Shown: piece by piece, positions 1-6,502 of the stretch
Layout: every line of letters starts with the position of its first letter
Numbering within the stretch: position 1 is the first letter of the stretch
From: an uncultured Collinsella sp.
GTDB taxonomy: Bacteria > Actinomycetota > Coriobacteriia > Coriobacteriales > Coriobacteriaceae
Assembly: GCA_900542305.1 (NCBI GenBank)
Contig: UQMU01000051.1
Location: 1 to 7,535 of the forward strand
Reading direction: 5' to 3'
DNA length: 7,535 nucleotides
Notes under the pieces: generated by a model
Databases searched by the model: none
What the model saw: the letters and a program-made list of their open reading frames with translations, nothing else
Told to the model about the DNA's origin: nothing
Program-made: the position numbers and the translations under genes

Positions 1-1
1 G

Positions 2-196
2 CCGGAAGGCCCCGAGCTCGCGAAGATGCGCAAGGCGATGCGGGTGACCCAGAAGAAAGCCGCCGCGGAGCTCGGCCTGTCCGCAGCCACACTCGGGCAC
101 TTGGAACGGGGGAAACGGCGGTCGACGAAACTGGAGAGGAGGTATTACGAGCTCCTGTGCGAATTGGAGAGAGCGCTCCCGCAAACTGCCTCTTGA
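2..196 (+). CDS. C-terminal part of an XRE-type helix-turn-helix protein (5' end outside window)
   Basis: The frame is open from base 2 to a TGA at 194-196, giving 64 residues. The visible part reads as a Cro/C1 (XRE) helix-turn-helix: an ELAKMRKAMRVTQKKAAAEL segment, a GLSAATLGHLERGKR turn and recognition helix, then a charged helix ending in LPQTAS. The order (first helix, T-Q-K-K-A-A start of helix 2, L-G-H-L-E-R-G-K end of helix 3) is the usual XRE layout, so sequence-specific DNA binding is the likely role. Internal ATGs at 26 and 38 have no convincing ribosome site and would cut helix 1, so the true start lies upstream and the gene is partial. With the helix-turn-helix at the C-terminus, the protein may be longer with an unseen N-terminal domain, or a small regulator seen almost whole. 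The DNA is clearly more GC-rich than the region that follows. Target and function are unknown. Confidence 0.72.
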   Translation, partial: PEGPELAKMRKAMRVTQKKAAAELGLSAATLGHLERGKRRSTKLERRYYELLCELERALPQTAS

Positions 197-221
197 CAAC
201 TTATAGGAGCGTCGGTTTTAT
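193..221 (+). promoter_or_regulatory. Candidate sigma-70 promoter ahead of the 405-725 gene
   Basis: A perfect TTGACA lies at 193-198. With a 17-base spacer it is followed by TTTTAT (216-221), which matches the -10 consensus at four of six positions, in an AT-rich stretch. The -35 box overlaps the TGA stop of the upstream helix-turn-helix gene. A transcript from here would have a 5' leader of about 175 bases before the ATG at 405. The match is suggestive only; the weak -10 and long leader count against it. Confidence 0.3.
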
Positions 222-404
222 TTTTCGTTTTCCTGGCATGATTGAGAGTATCCAATTAAACGTAGTAGATAGGCCCGTTTTGTGGCATACGACCCATTCA
301 AGCCCAATCTCGAAGGCTAAAGAGAGCCTCTCATCCACGCCTGCGAGCGAAAACCAAATAGAATGAAAGGCAAATGGAAAGCCCGTTTGACGAGCGGAGG
401 ACAT
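197..404. other. Gene-free AT-richer gap with a small stem-loop
   Basis: These 208 bases separate the two plus-strand genes. No convincing reading frame with a ribosome site was seen. The only structure noted is a short 5-bp hairpin, AGGCT (314-318) with AGCCT (325-329) around a 6-base loop. It has no following T-run, so it is not a good terminator. The stretch is visibly less GC-rich than the minus-strand operon. Confidence 0.4.
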
Positions 405-725
405 ATGCGCGACGTAGCCGAAAGCGACTGGAAGCTGTTTAAGAAAATGCTTCCTCAATGGCAAGAACGTTATATGGAAAAGCTCATCGGCCAGTACGTT
501 GAGATGCTGAACGGCGACAGCGAAGCGTCCAGTAGATTTTGGGCACTAGAAGAGCACCTCAATAGAGACAAGCTGTCCTCAGGCGTAATTGCAAACGACA
601 TTCGCCGCAGCACAATGCACCGCGAGATAGCCAATTTGCTTATCGACAGCGTGATCACCCTTGACGACCTTGACGGTTTTACCGAGGACATTAAGAGCTA
701 TGCGCAACACTGGATTGGCCAGTAA
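405..725 (+). CDS. Small cytosolic protein of unknown function (106 aa)
   Basis: The ATG at 405 is chosen because GGAGG stands at 396-400, four bases upstream. The longer frame from the ATG at 363 has no ribosome site and would add 14 poorly coding residues. The product has no signal peptide or membrane segment. It is charged and mostly helical: an N-terminal SDWKLFKKMLPQWQERYMEK block (residues 7-26), a central SRFWALEEHLNRDK (43-56), and a C-terminal VITLDDLDGFTEDI (83-96). I have the impression that small proteins with the same aromatic/acidic pattern (DW-LF, P-WQE-YM, FW-LE, DDL--F) are widespread, unnamed or loosely named, in Firmicutes and Coriobacteria; this was not checked. It lacks the hydrophobicity of a transporter. 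Base composition is lower in GC than the downstream operon. It stands alone, convergent with the ABC permease. Function is unknown; the reading frame itself is convincing. Confidence 0.7.
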   Translation: MRDVAESDWKLFKKMLPQWQERYMEKLIGQYVEMLNGDSEASSRFWALEEHLNRDKLSSGVIANDIRRSTMHREIANLLIDSVITLDDLDGFTEDIKSYAQHWIGQ

Positions 726-758
726 GAGCACTGAACGACAGACATCCCCAGCAAAACG

Positions 759-799
759 GGGCAAACGCCGGATCGCCCGTAGGTGTCCGGCGTTTGCCC
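759..799 (-). terminator. Strong hairpin, likely intrinsic terminator of the minus-strand operon
   Basis: GGGCAAACGCCGGA (759-772) and TCCGGCGTTTGCCC (786-799) form a perfect 14-bp stem with a 13-base loop. Read on the minus strand the stem is followed by CGTTTTGC, a short T-run. It starts about 40 bases past the permease stop and sits between two convergent genes. On the plus strand the bases after the stem are A-rich, so termination there is less likely, although such a stem may stall transcription from both sides. Confidence 0.68.
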
Positions 800-802
800 A
801 GA

Positions 803-836
803 TAAAACCTGCCAAAATAAACCTGTCCCTTTTTGG
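803..836 (-). repeat. 34-bp dispersed repeat, copy 1 (inverted relative to copy 2)
   Basis: Bases 803-836 are identical to the reverse complement of 4368-4401 over 34 positions; the match breaks at both ends. In this copy the repeat is part of a longer hairpin: AACCTGCCAAAA (806-817) pairs with TTTTGGCAGGTT (831-842) over 12 bp around a 13-base loop. The hairpin reaches into the permease stop codon (841-843). On the minus strand the stem is followed by TTATC, giving it a terminator-like look just ahead of the stronger hairpin at 759-799. Translated in one frame the element reads PKRDRFILAGF, which can create spurious short conserved frames. Confidence 0.85.
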
Positions 837-840
837 CAGG

Positions 841-3606
841 TTACTCGGCACTCTTGAGGGCGCCGACCATGTCGATCTTGTTGAGGGTACGATTGGTGGC
901 GAGGTTGACGATAAACGTAAAGCCAAAGGAAAGCACCACGGCAAGCACGTAGCTCAGCGGCTCGACTTCGACGTCAAAGTACAGCGACGGCATCTGCAAA
1001 ATGTACGTAAAACTCTCGGCCAGCAAGCCGCCCAGCGGCACGCCCAGCGCAGCGCCAATCGCCGTGAGGATCAACGTCTCCTTGTTGACGTAATGGTGCA
1101 CCTCACCGCGACGGAAGCCCAACACCTTAATGGTCGCCAGCTCGCGCTCGCGCTCGGAGATATTCGTGTTGGACAGCGTAAACACCACCACAAACGATAG
1201 GCACGCCGCCATGAAGGTCACGAGCACCACGACCGAATTGATAATCGTAAAGTTCGCCTCATAGTTTTCCCAATGCTCGGCCGTACTCGAAATCGTAAGC
1301 CAACCGTCACTCTTAAGATTCTTGCTAAACGCAATCTGGTCGGCCGACGAGCCCTTAAGCAGCACAAAGACGCCGTTAAGACGTGCGCTTCGACCGAACG
1401 CACGCTCATAGGTGCCCTGCGTCATGTAAAGCGTGTTGCCCAGATAGTTAAGCGAAATGTCGCTGACTTTGACCTTGGCAACATTGAGCGACGAATCCTG
1501 GACGTGAGCCGTATCGCCCGGCTGAATCCCCAGCACCAGCTGTGAACTTTTGCTCAGATACACGTCTCCGTCACGCAAAGGCAGCGGTTCTTTGGACTCA
1601 TCCTCCAGACGCACGTAATCGCCCAAGTCACTCGTGCGGTTATCGGGCACCACGATCAGCTGCACGGTCTCGCTCTTGCCGCCAAACGTAAAGGTGACGT
1701 TGTCGGTCATAATCGGCAGGGTTGAGGTCACGGTCACGTTGAAATCATTGGCCGCGCTGCGCTCATCCAATGCCGCGCACGTCTGCGAAAAATCGTCGGG
1801 ATTGGCGACCGCCAGCAGGTCGTAGCGCGTGATATGCCCGTACTGTTTGGGCGAAAGCGCCACCGACGTGTCGCGAATGCCCATACCGCAGATCACGAGC
1901 GCCGTGCAGCCGGCGATACCGAAGATGGTCATAAAGGCGCGCTTTTTGTAGCGGAACAGGTTACGTGCTGCCACCTTGTTCAAAAAGCCCATGCGGCGCC
2001 AGATAAAGCCGATGCGCTCAAGCAAGATGCGAGAGCCGGCGCGTGGGGCCTTGGGACGCATGAGCGAGGCCGGGGTCTCGGCCATCTCGTGGCGGCAGGC
2101 GATAATCGTGGCACCCACCACGCCCACGGCAAACAGCGCCACCGACACGAGCGACGACACGATGTCGTACGAGAGCAGCATCTGGGGCAGCGAGTACATG
2201 TCGTCGAACACCGTAAACAGGAACAGCGGCAGGCCCACAAATCCGATGATGTTGCCGAGCACGCCGCCGATCAGACATGCCCACAGCGCATAGTCCACGT
2301 ATTTGGACAGGATGCGCTCGCGTGAATAGCCAAGCGCCTTGTACAGGCCAATAAGCGTGCGCTCCTCCTCGACCATGCGCGTGGCGGTGGTAAGACTGAT
2401 GAGCACAGCGACGACAAAGAAGATAAATGGGAAAACCGTGGCGATGGCCTCGATCGAAGAACTGTCGCTCTCGACGCTCGAGTAGCTTGCGATGTTACCG
2501 CGGTCCTGAATGTACCAGGTGCATTCGCCCAGATCGGAAAGCTCGGCGCGGGCATCGGCAAAATGCTGGTCGGCGGCGGCGCGGCGCTGGTCCAACTCGG
2601 CCTGAGCCTGGACGCGCTCCTCGCTGCCCTCGGCCATACGGTTGATGTTATCCTGCTCGATCCCAAAGAGCATGGCGGCCTGACGCTCGGCCGTATCCAA
2701 GCTTGTCGGCGTGTCAACCGTCAACTCCTGGACGCGCGCCTTCTCACGCTCCTCGCGGATCTTCTCGATGTTGCCTTTGACCTCGTTGATCTTTGTCGTG
2801 TAGGCATCTGAATAGGAGTTAAGACTCTTGGCTCCCTCGACGATCACGTGGACTGCGGAGTAGGAAGAAGATGTCGCGGCATCTTCGCTCACATAGAACT
2901 TATAGTCCGCAGCCGAAGCAGCGCGAAAGGCGTTGACTGTCGAGTCGGAGCTCACGTCGGTAGGATCGAGGACCTCGGCCGTAATGGTGTAATCGCCCGC
3001 GGCAAACTGATCCTTGGCACTTTGGTTGGACGAGCTCGCGTCATTGGCGGCAAAACTCACCGTATCGCCGAGCTTTTTGCCCGAAGCCTTCAGGAACTTC
3101 GAAGTCACCGCGACCTCATCGGCGCTCTCGGGCAAATCGCCGCTCACCAGCACCGGCTGATCGATGTTCTCCTTGGAGAGACTTTGCACGACCACGCGCT
3201 CGCGCGTTGTGCCCACGGCGGTGTAGGCGGTCTCGGTGTAGATGCCCTCGACCGTCTCGACGCCGTCGACCTCTTGGATAGCCGCGAGATCGTCGCGCGT
3301 AAGGCCATAGGTCGACTGCACGTTAATGTCATAGACATTCTGCTGGTCAAAATAGGCGTCGACCGAATCGCACAAATCCTCACAGCCCGCCTTAAGGCCG
3401 CACATCACGCTCACGCCAAGCGCAGTGATGACCACGATAGATAGGAAGCGCTTAAGACTGCCTCGGATTGTGCGGTAGATGCCACAGCGAAAAACCGTCG
3501 GCACCATATCGTTTGAGCTTTGAGCGGTACGGTAGGTCGTAAAATCCTGCTCGCGCTCCGTGTTCTGCGCGACGCGGCGCTGGCTGTTTTGGCGGTCCTG
3601 GTCCAT
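841..3606 (-). CDS. ABC transporter permease, duplicated MacB/FtsX type (921 aa)
   Basis: Membrane half of an ABC system with the ATPase encoded just upstream. Hydrophobicity suggests two four-helix modules: TM1 about 53-73, a large outside domain 75-385, TM2-4 at about 387-407, 441-464 and 482-502; then TM5 at 557-576, an outside domain 580-786, and TM6-8 at 789-812, 842-864 and 882-902. The modules share FtsX signatures, EEERTLIGLYKALGY (413-427) and ERELATIKVLGF (820-831), which fit the coupling region contacting the ATPase. Residues about 270-355 are charged and coiled-coil-like. Cysteines 75, 79 and 362 lie outside and could pair. MacB-type permeases typically transmit force to extracytoplasmic substrates or extrude peptides and drugs; the substrate here is unknown. 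The ATG at 3606 lies 5 bases past the ATPase stop; a GTG at 3618, overlapping the ATPase gene, is an alternative. Eight helices differ from the ten of BceB. Confidence 0.9.
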   Translation of the reverse strand: MDQDRQNSQRRVAQNTEREQDFTTYRTAQSSNDMVPTVFRCGIYRTIRGSLKRFLSIVVITALGVSVMCGLKAGCEDLCDSVDAYFDQQNVYDINVQSTYGLTRDDLAAIQEVDGVETVEGIYTETAYTAVGTTRERVVVQSLSKENIDQPVLVSGDLPESADEVAVTSKFLKASGKKLGDTVSFAANDASSSNQSAKDQFAAGDYTITAEVLDPTDVSSDSTVNAFRAASAADYKFYVSEDAATSSSYSAVHVIVEGAKSLNSYSDAYTTKINEVKGNIEKIREEREKARVQELTVDTPTSLDTAERQAAMLFGIEQDNINRMAEGSEERVQAQAELDQRRAAADQHFADARAELSDLGECTWYIQDRGNIASYSSVESDSSSIEAIATVFPFIFFVVAVLISLTTATRMVEEERTLIGLYKALGYSRERILSKYVDYALWACLIGGVLGNIIGFVGLPLFLFTVFDDMYSLPQMLLSYDIVSSLVSVALFAVGVVGATIIACRHEMAETPASLMRPKAPRAGSRILLERIGFIWRRMGFLNKVAARNLFRYKKRAFMTIFGIAGCTALVICGMGIRDTSVALSPKQYGHITRYDLLAVANPDDFSQTCAALDERSAANDFNVTVTSTLPIMTDNVTFTFGGKSETVQLIVVPDNRTSDLGDYVRLEDESKEPLPLRDGDVYLSKSSQLVLGIQPGDTAHVQDSSLNVAKVKVSDISLNYLGNTLYMTQGTYERAFGRSARLNGVFVLLKGSSADQIAFSKNLKSDGWLTISSTAEHWENYEANFTIINSVVVLVTFMAACLSFVVVFTLSNTNISERERELATIKVLGFRRGEVHHYVNKETLILTAIGAALGVPLGGLLAESFTYILQMPSLYFDVEVEPLSYVLAVVLSFGFTFIVNLATNRTLNKIDMVGALKSAE

Positions 3607-3611
3607 GGGCG

Positions 3612-4313
3612 CTACCACTCGATCGTCTCGATAGGCACGGGATTTTGCTGGACCGTCTCGCTCTCCACGCGGCCGCTCTTAAAGCGGATCAGGCGATCGG
3701 CCATGGGCGCCAGCGCGGAGTTGTGGGTGATGATAATGACCGTGATGTCCTGCTTGCGGCAGGTGTCCTGTAGCAACTGCAAGATCTGCTTGCCGGTTTT
3801 GTAGTCGAGTGCACCCGTGGGCTCGTCGCACAAAAGCAGCTTGGGGTTCTTGGCCAGCGCGCGGGCGATGGACACGCGCTGCTGCTCGCCGCCCGAAAGC
3901 TGCGCGGGGAAGTTGGCGAGGCGCTCGCCCAGGCCAACCTGGCAAAGCGTTTGCTCGGCATCGAGCGAATCGGGGCAGATTTGCGCCGCGAGCTCGACGT
4001 TTTCGAGCGCCGTCAAGTTGGGGACCAAATTGTAGAACTGGAAGACAAAGCCGACGTCGGCGCGGCGGTATTCCACGAGCTGCGCCTCGTTGGCAGAGCT
4101 CACGTCGCGCCCGTCCACCGTCACGGTGCCGGAGGTCGCCGTATCCATGCCGCCCAGAATGTTGAGCGCCGTGGTCTTGCCGGCACCCGAAGCACCCAGA
4201 ATGATGGCGAGCTCGCCGCGCTCGACCGTAAAGCTCGCGCCGTCGAGCGCATGAATGCGGGCATCGCCCTCGCCGTATGCTTTGACGACGTCTTTGAATT
4301 CGATATAGGCCAT
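3612..4313 (-). CDS. ABC transporter ATP-binding protein, MacB/LolD family (233 aa)
   Basis: Cytoplasmic ATPase that powers the adjacent permease. All motifs are present and in order: Walker A GASGAGKT (40-47), Q-loop glutamine 92 in VFQFYNLVPNLTALEN, signature LSGGEQ (139-144), Walker B LLLCDE (159-164), D-loop ALD and H-loop histidine 197 in IIITHNS. The FYNLVP-LTALENV wording and length near 230 residues are typical of the MacB/LolD/FtsE-like group that works with FtsX-type permeases. The ATG at 4313 is chosen because GGGAG (complement of 4321-4325) sits 7 bases upstream; an adjacent TTG at 4316 would add one residue. The stop is 5 bases before the permease ATG, so the pair is surely co-transcribed and probably translationally coupled. 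The gene lies 83 bp after the kinase gene in the same direction. It looks intact and catalytically competent. Confidence 0.95.
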   Translation of the reverse strand: MAYIEFKDVVKAYGEGDARIHALDGASFTVERGELAIILGASGAGKTTALNILGGMDTATSGTVTVDGRDVSSANEAQLVEYRRADVGFVFQFYNLVPNLTALENVELAAQICPDSLDAEQTLCQVGLGERLANFPAQLSGGEQQRVSIARALAKNPKLLLCDEPTGALDYKTGKQILQLLQDTCRKQDITVIIITHNSALAPMADRLIRFKSGRVESETVQQNPVPIETIEW

Positions 4314-4343
4314 CAATCGGCTCCCATCTGGTCGGATAACTCT

Positions 4344-4356
4344 TTAGTATTACCCA
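4344..4356 (-). promoter_or_regulatory. Weak candidate -10 region upstream of the ABC genes
   Basis: In the 83-bp gap between kinase and ATPase the minus strand carries GGGTAATACTAAAG. TAATAC resembles a -10 box, but no TTGACA-like hexamer stands at the right distance (only a T-run inside the 34-bp repeat). An internal promoter here is possible but poorly supported; read-through from the kinase gene is the simpler model. Confidence 0.2.
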
Positions 4357-4367
4357 TTTCGCACCGA

Positions 4368-4401
4368 CCAAAAAGGGACAGGTTTATTTTGGCAGGTTTT
4401 A
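4368..4401 (+). repeat. 34-bp dispersed repeat, copy 2 (inverted relative to copy 1)
   Basis: Identical to the reverse complement of 803-836. This copy includes the last base of the TTA that encodes the kinase stop (4399-4401), so the element abuts and supplies the stop codon. The outer arm of the hairpin is altered here (ACCGACC in place of AACCTGCC), leaving only a short CCAAAA/TTTTGG stem plus an interrupted extension. The T-run follows the stem on the plus strand, not in the direction of operon transcription. It therefore does not look like a terminator between the kinase and the ABC genes. Confidence 0.85.
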
Positions 4402-5772
4402 GAAGCGGACGATGAAGGTAATCTGGTTGCTGTGGCCGCAGACAGAAGCACTCCCGCCATGGGCCTCGGCGATGGCTCGCACCACAGATAGGCCCACGCC
4501 CGAGCCGCCCGTCTTGGAGTTACGCGAGACATCTGCGCGGTAGAAGCGGTCAAACAGCCGGTCCAGGTCACCCTCGGGCAGCTCATCAACAGCATTCGAT
4601 ACGACAAGCTCGGCCGAGCCTTTGCCCGCACCGCGCGAGTCTGCGCGCAGGCTTAGCTCAATCACGCTGCCCTCGCTTGCGTAGCGTGTGGCGTTGTCCA
4701 GCAGCAACTCAACCACCTGCGCCACCGCTGCAGCGTCGCCATGGGCCCGCACGCCGCTCGCAATCGACGTCGACAGACGCTTGCCACGCGAAACCGCCAC
4801 CGACTCAAACGGCGCCGCCGCCTTGTCAACTGCCTCCGAAATATCAATCGACGCCATGGAAAAGCCGGCCGACCCCTCGTCCATGCGCGCCAGGAACACC
4901 AGACGCTCCGTCAGCGCCGTCAGCCGCGCGACCTGCTCGTGAATGCTCTGCGTCCACTCGCTCTCGCCGCTCTCGATTTCCTGCACCTCGTTGGCGGCGT
5001 CGATCACAGCTAGCGGCGTCTTGATCTCGTGGCTTGCATCGGTAATAAAGCGCTTTTGCTTGCTGTAGCTCTCGACCATCGGCCGAATCACCGCACCCGA
5101 GGCGCCCGCCACAATTGCCAGCACTGCCAACCAGCCAATGCAGCTGATGGCCACGCTCGCACTCAAAAACGAATGAAAGCTTGCAAGCTCGCGCGAGCAG
5201 TCCACGAACACATAGGTGGTCTCACCGTCTTGAACGTCAGTCGTATAGCGATAATTGCCAGAAAAACCCGAGACCCAACCCTTGGAATGCAACTTTGCGG
5301 CAATACTGGCAGCGCGCTTGGCACCCACCGCGGCAATGCGGGCCGTATTGACATCGGCAACCTGTCCGGCGGCAATCGTCACCGTAAAGTAGCGCGTGTC
5401 AAAGGGAGACTCCGCCGTCATGCCTTCAAAACGCCCGTCGCGAACAGCCGCCCGGTTACCAGTAGCAACCTTGCCGGCAACCGCATCCTGGCCGGGATCG
5501 GCTTTAGGCTCGTTCCCCCAATCGATACCGTCCTTGCCCGCCAGGATATAGTCCAGGCGAGCGTCGGCCATCTTGCAGACATGCGAATAATTGACGATGT
5601 TGATGCCGGCGATGATGAGCGTGAGCACCACGGTCACGGCGCCCATGGCAACCAGGATGAACTTGCGACGCAGGCGGCGGCCCAATGCGTCAGCAGAATT
5701 TGCCCGCCCCGTACTGCTCGAGGCGGCGTGAAACCGCTCCGTCATGCGTTTACACCACGTGCGTACGCTCAC
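4399..5772 (-). CDS. Membrane sensor histidine kinase, OmpR-partner class (457 aa)
   Basis: Two-component kinase that autophosphorylates a histidine and passes the phosphate to the adjacent regulator. TM1 is about 37-60, an extracytoplasmic sensor domain spans 61-202, and TM2 is about 203-227. The dimerisation/phosphoacceptor motif is FITDASHEIKTPL with His248. The catalytic domain shows an N box (ELLLDNATRYA, Asn360), an F box (LFDRFYRADVSR, 407-418) and a G2 loop (GGSGVGLSVV, 422-431). The G1 segment reads VVSNAVDELPEGD, without the usual DxGxG. TM2 is followed almost directly by the histidine motif, so no full HAMP domain fits. Cys66 and Cys192 flank the sensor domain on the outside. The GTG at 5772 is chosen because it shares GTGA with the regulator stop and has an AAGGGGA-like site upstream; an ATG at 5745 is an alternative start. 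Ligand unknown. Confidence 0.92.
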   Translation of the reverse strand: MSVRTWCKRMTERFHAASSSTGRANSADALGRRLRRKFILVAMGAVTVVLTLIIAGINIVNYSHVCKMADARLDYILAGKDGIDWGNEPKADPGQDAVAGKVATGNRAAVRDGRFEGMTAESPFDTRYFTVTIAAGQVADVNTARIAAVGAKRAASIAAKLHSKGWVSGFSGNYRYTTDVQDGETTYVFVDCSRELASFHSFLSASVAISCIGWLAVLAIVAGASGAVIRPMVESYSKQKRFITDASHEIKTPLAVIDAANEVQEIESGESEWTQSIHEQVARLTALTERLVFLARMDEGSAGFSMASIDISEAVDKAAAPFESVAVSRGKRLSTSIASGVRAHGDAAAVAQVVELLLDNATRYASEGSVIELSLRADSRGAGKGSAELVVSNAVDELPEGDLDRLFDRFYRADVSRNSKTGGSGVGLSVVRAIAEAHGGSASVCGHSNQITFIVRF

Positions 5773-6458
5773 GCCCGCTCGTCCCCTTCGACAACCTCAA
5801 GCGAATATCCCTGATTGCGCGATGCGCGAATGGCCACGTCGGCACCAAGCGCTGTCAGCTTTTTGCGCAGGTATGAGATGTAGACCCACACCACGTTGGC
5901 CCCCTCGGGCGCATCTTCGCCCCAAACCTCGAGCATCAAACGCTCGGTAGGCATACGCGTGCCGGCGTTGCGCATAAAGAGTTCCATAAGCTGAAACTCG
6001 CGATTGGCTAGGTGTTCCTCGCCCAAGGGACCCACAAGCGTGCAAGCCGCCGTATCGAGGCGCACGTTGCCCACACTGAGCGTCGTGGCGTCGATCGCAG
6101 TCGCGGCGCGCGTCATGGCGCGAATGCGCGCGAGCAGCTCCTTGGCGGCAAACGGCTTGGTCAGATAGTCATTGGCGCCGGCGTCCAGGCCCTCAACCTT
6201 ATCGGACACCTCGCTTTTGGCCGTGAGCATGATGATGGGCAGTCGCTTACCGGCGGCGCGTGTGCGCTTGAGCACCTCAATGCCATCCATGCCGGGCATC
6301 ATGATGTCCAGGATTGCGGCGTCATAGTCGTTGGCGAGCAGATATTCGAGCGCCGTCAGACCGTCGAGGGCGGCATCGACCTCGTAGTCGCTATGTTGAA
6401 GAATCGCGGTAAGGGCACGGGAGAGGCCGGGTTCGTCCTCGGCAAGCATCAGCTTCAT
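5769..6458 (-). CDS. OmpR-family response regulator (229 aa)
   Basis: DNA-binding output of the two-component pair. The receiver domain (about 1-115) has the acidic pair Glu7/Asp8, phosphoacceptor Asp51 in AILDIMMPGMDG, Thr79 in IIMLTAK, and Lys101 in YLTKPF. The winged-helix effector domain (about 127-222) carries LANREFQLMELFMRNAG, VWGEDAPEGANVVWVYISYL and a GYSLEV ending, typical of OmpR/PhoB regulators that bind head-to-tail direct repeats. The length is standard and no key residue is missing. The ATG at 6458 has AAAGGA (complement of 6465-6470) 6 bases upstream. Its TGA overlaps the GTG of the kinase by 4 bases, implying translational coupling. It is first in the presumed four-gene block, so it probably regulates that block and itself. 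Direct repeats upstream support autoregulation. Confidence 0.95.
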   Translation of the reverse strand: MKLMLAEDEPGLSRALTAILQHSDYEVDAALDGLTALEYLLANDYDAAILDIMMPGMDGIEVLKRTRAAGKRLPIIMLTAKSEVSDKVEGLDAGANDYLTKPFAAKELLARIRAMTRAATAIDATTLSVGNVRLDTAACTLVGPLGEEHLANREFQLMELFMRNAGTRMPTERLMLEVWGEDAPEGANVVWVYISYLRKKLTALGADVAIRASRNQGYSLEVVEGDERA

Positions 6459-6502
6459 AGTTGTTCCTTTGGCGCACGGCTATACAGGTTTCGATACCGC
6501 CG

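Noticed and set aside
157..464. Short open frames in both directions around 157-464
   Set aside because: They overlap the helix-turn-helix end and the 405 gene in other frames, lack ribosome sites and give low-complexity products.
579..1200. Open frames crossing the terminator and repeat (579-944 minus, 661-1200 plus)
   Set aside because: They run through the hairpins and antisense to the permease or the small gene; their only notable peptide is the repeat translation.
1834..2325. 163-residue plus-strand frame rich in His and Arg
   Set aside because: Antisense shadow of the permease; composition is that of a reversed GC-rich coding frame.
2848..3444. 198-residue plus-strand frame
   Set aside because: Antisense to the permease's first outside domain, with no ribosome site or recognisable motif.
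3679..4371. 230-residue minus-strand frame overlapping the ATPase
   Set aside because: Frame-shifted shadow of the ATPase; the real frame has all ABC motifs.
803..4401. Composite transposon or insertion sequence bounded by the 34-bp repeats
   Set aside because: No transposase lies between them, no target-site duplication was seen, and the cargo looks like ordinary operon genes.
5029..5814. 261-residue plus-strand frame opposite the kinase
   Set aside because: Antisense shadow; the kinase frame has the full set of histidine-kinase motifs.
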